From Cladocopium goreaui (taxonomy: Eukaryota > Sar > Dinophyceae > Suessiales > Symbiodiniaceae), in NCBI GenBank assembly GCA_947184155.2, contig CAMXCT020006646.1:62001-126000 (forward strand): a stretch of DNA of 64,000 bases. The letters are read 5' to 3'. This document shows, in pieces, positions 63,778-64,000 of this stretch. The notes under the pieces were generated by a model. The model was given only the letters and a program-made list of their open reading frames with translations, was not told the origin of the DNA and did not search any database. Position 1 is the first letter of the stretch. The number at the start of each line of letters is the position of its first letter. Made by a program: the position numbers and the translations under genes.

Positions 63778-64000
63778 GCGTATTTGGGATGAGTTCTTGG
63801 AGATGTCACACACCACCTGGCTCTGAGCCGGTAGATATGATAAGGTGTCTTAAACGATGCTTGTTAGTTTTCACTTGGACCCATGTGCTGTAAAACCACC
63901 CGTTTGTCAGGGCGACATATCCGTCAATGAAATGTACACCGTGTAGATATGCTTAGATTTATATACAATGGTTCGCATGTATTTTACCATTTTATTCACA

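Noticed and set aside
1-64000. tRNA, rRNA, spliced-leader RNA genes or telomeric repeats
   Set aside because: No cloverleaf-like block, no conserved rRNA segment, and no TTTAGGG-type array was recognised by eye. A covariance-model scan would be needed to exclude short RNAs.

Overview
This window looks like nuclear DNA from a protist with very exon-fragmented genes, most likely a dinoflagellate. That is an inference. The sequence itself shows tiny GC-rich exons (about 29-140 nt, third codon positions mostly G/C) in AT-rich introns of hundreds of bases to several kb, intron donors of GT, GC and probably GA type, and dense short palindromic repeats in the non-coding DNA. No bacterial operons, ribosome binding sites, rRNA, tRNA, CRISPR or phage genes were seen. 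No long open frame is convincing; the longest are antisense or low-complexity artefacts.

The best supported gene is on the + strand. Two consecutive thioredoxin (protein disulfide isomerase-like) domains can be rebuilt from 12 small exons between 27002 and about 43086. Domain 1 (27002-32366) and domain 2 (39815-43086) each carry the order KLAT, LELREYY, active site CGHCQ, APAWK, IEC.DQ.W.P, LCKD, FPTIK, FK.G.E, and a C-terminal FA.QHE helix. Codon phases fit across most of the junctions. The two domains are clear paralogues, yet most of their introns sit at different positions, which implies intron gain or loss after duplication. A possible third, more diverged thioredoxin-like segment lies upstream (9452-9527 and 10952-10984) and runs in phase into a charged linker exon (11164-11254).

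Many other + strand exon candidates with acceptor and donor signals lie from 810 to 51304. They could be parts of the same gene or of neighbouring co-directional genes. A phase-consistent run at 50252-50390, 50905-50966 and 51199-51304 ends in an in-frame stop and may be the 3' end of a gene. A minus-strand exon candidate with good splice signals is at 51854-51984. Plus-strand candidates resume at 55466; an exon at 61053-61197 ends in a stop, and a further + strand gene may begin after it (61564-61958 and beyond).

Most of the remaining DNA is repeats. Family A has inverted ends TACCCTCTGGTAA/TTACCAGAGGGTA, is about 100-120 bp long, and has roughly 30 whole or broken copies. Family B (CTGGTTGGTGGTT/AACCACCAACCAG, about 95-115 bp) has about 17 copies. 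Family C (CCATGGTGCTGG ends), D (AGTTATAAG.../ACTTAGCT), E (ATGTCAACC/GGTTGACAT), F (GGTTTCCT..AATGG ends) and G (CAATGGATTGGTT ends) are rarer. All are short, near-palindromic and carry no visible coding capacity, as expected of MITE-like non-autonomous elements. Microsatellites, TA-rich tracts and several minisatellites fill much of the rest. Functions of the non-thioredoxin exons could not be recognised.
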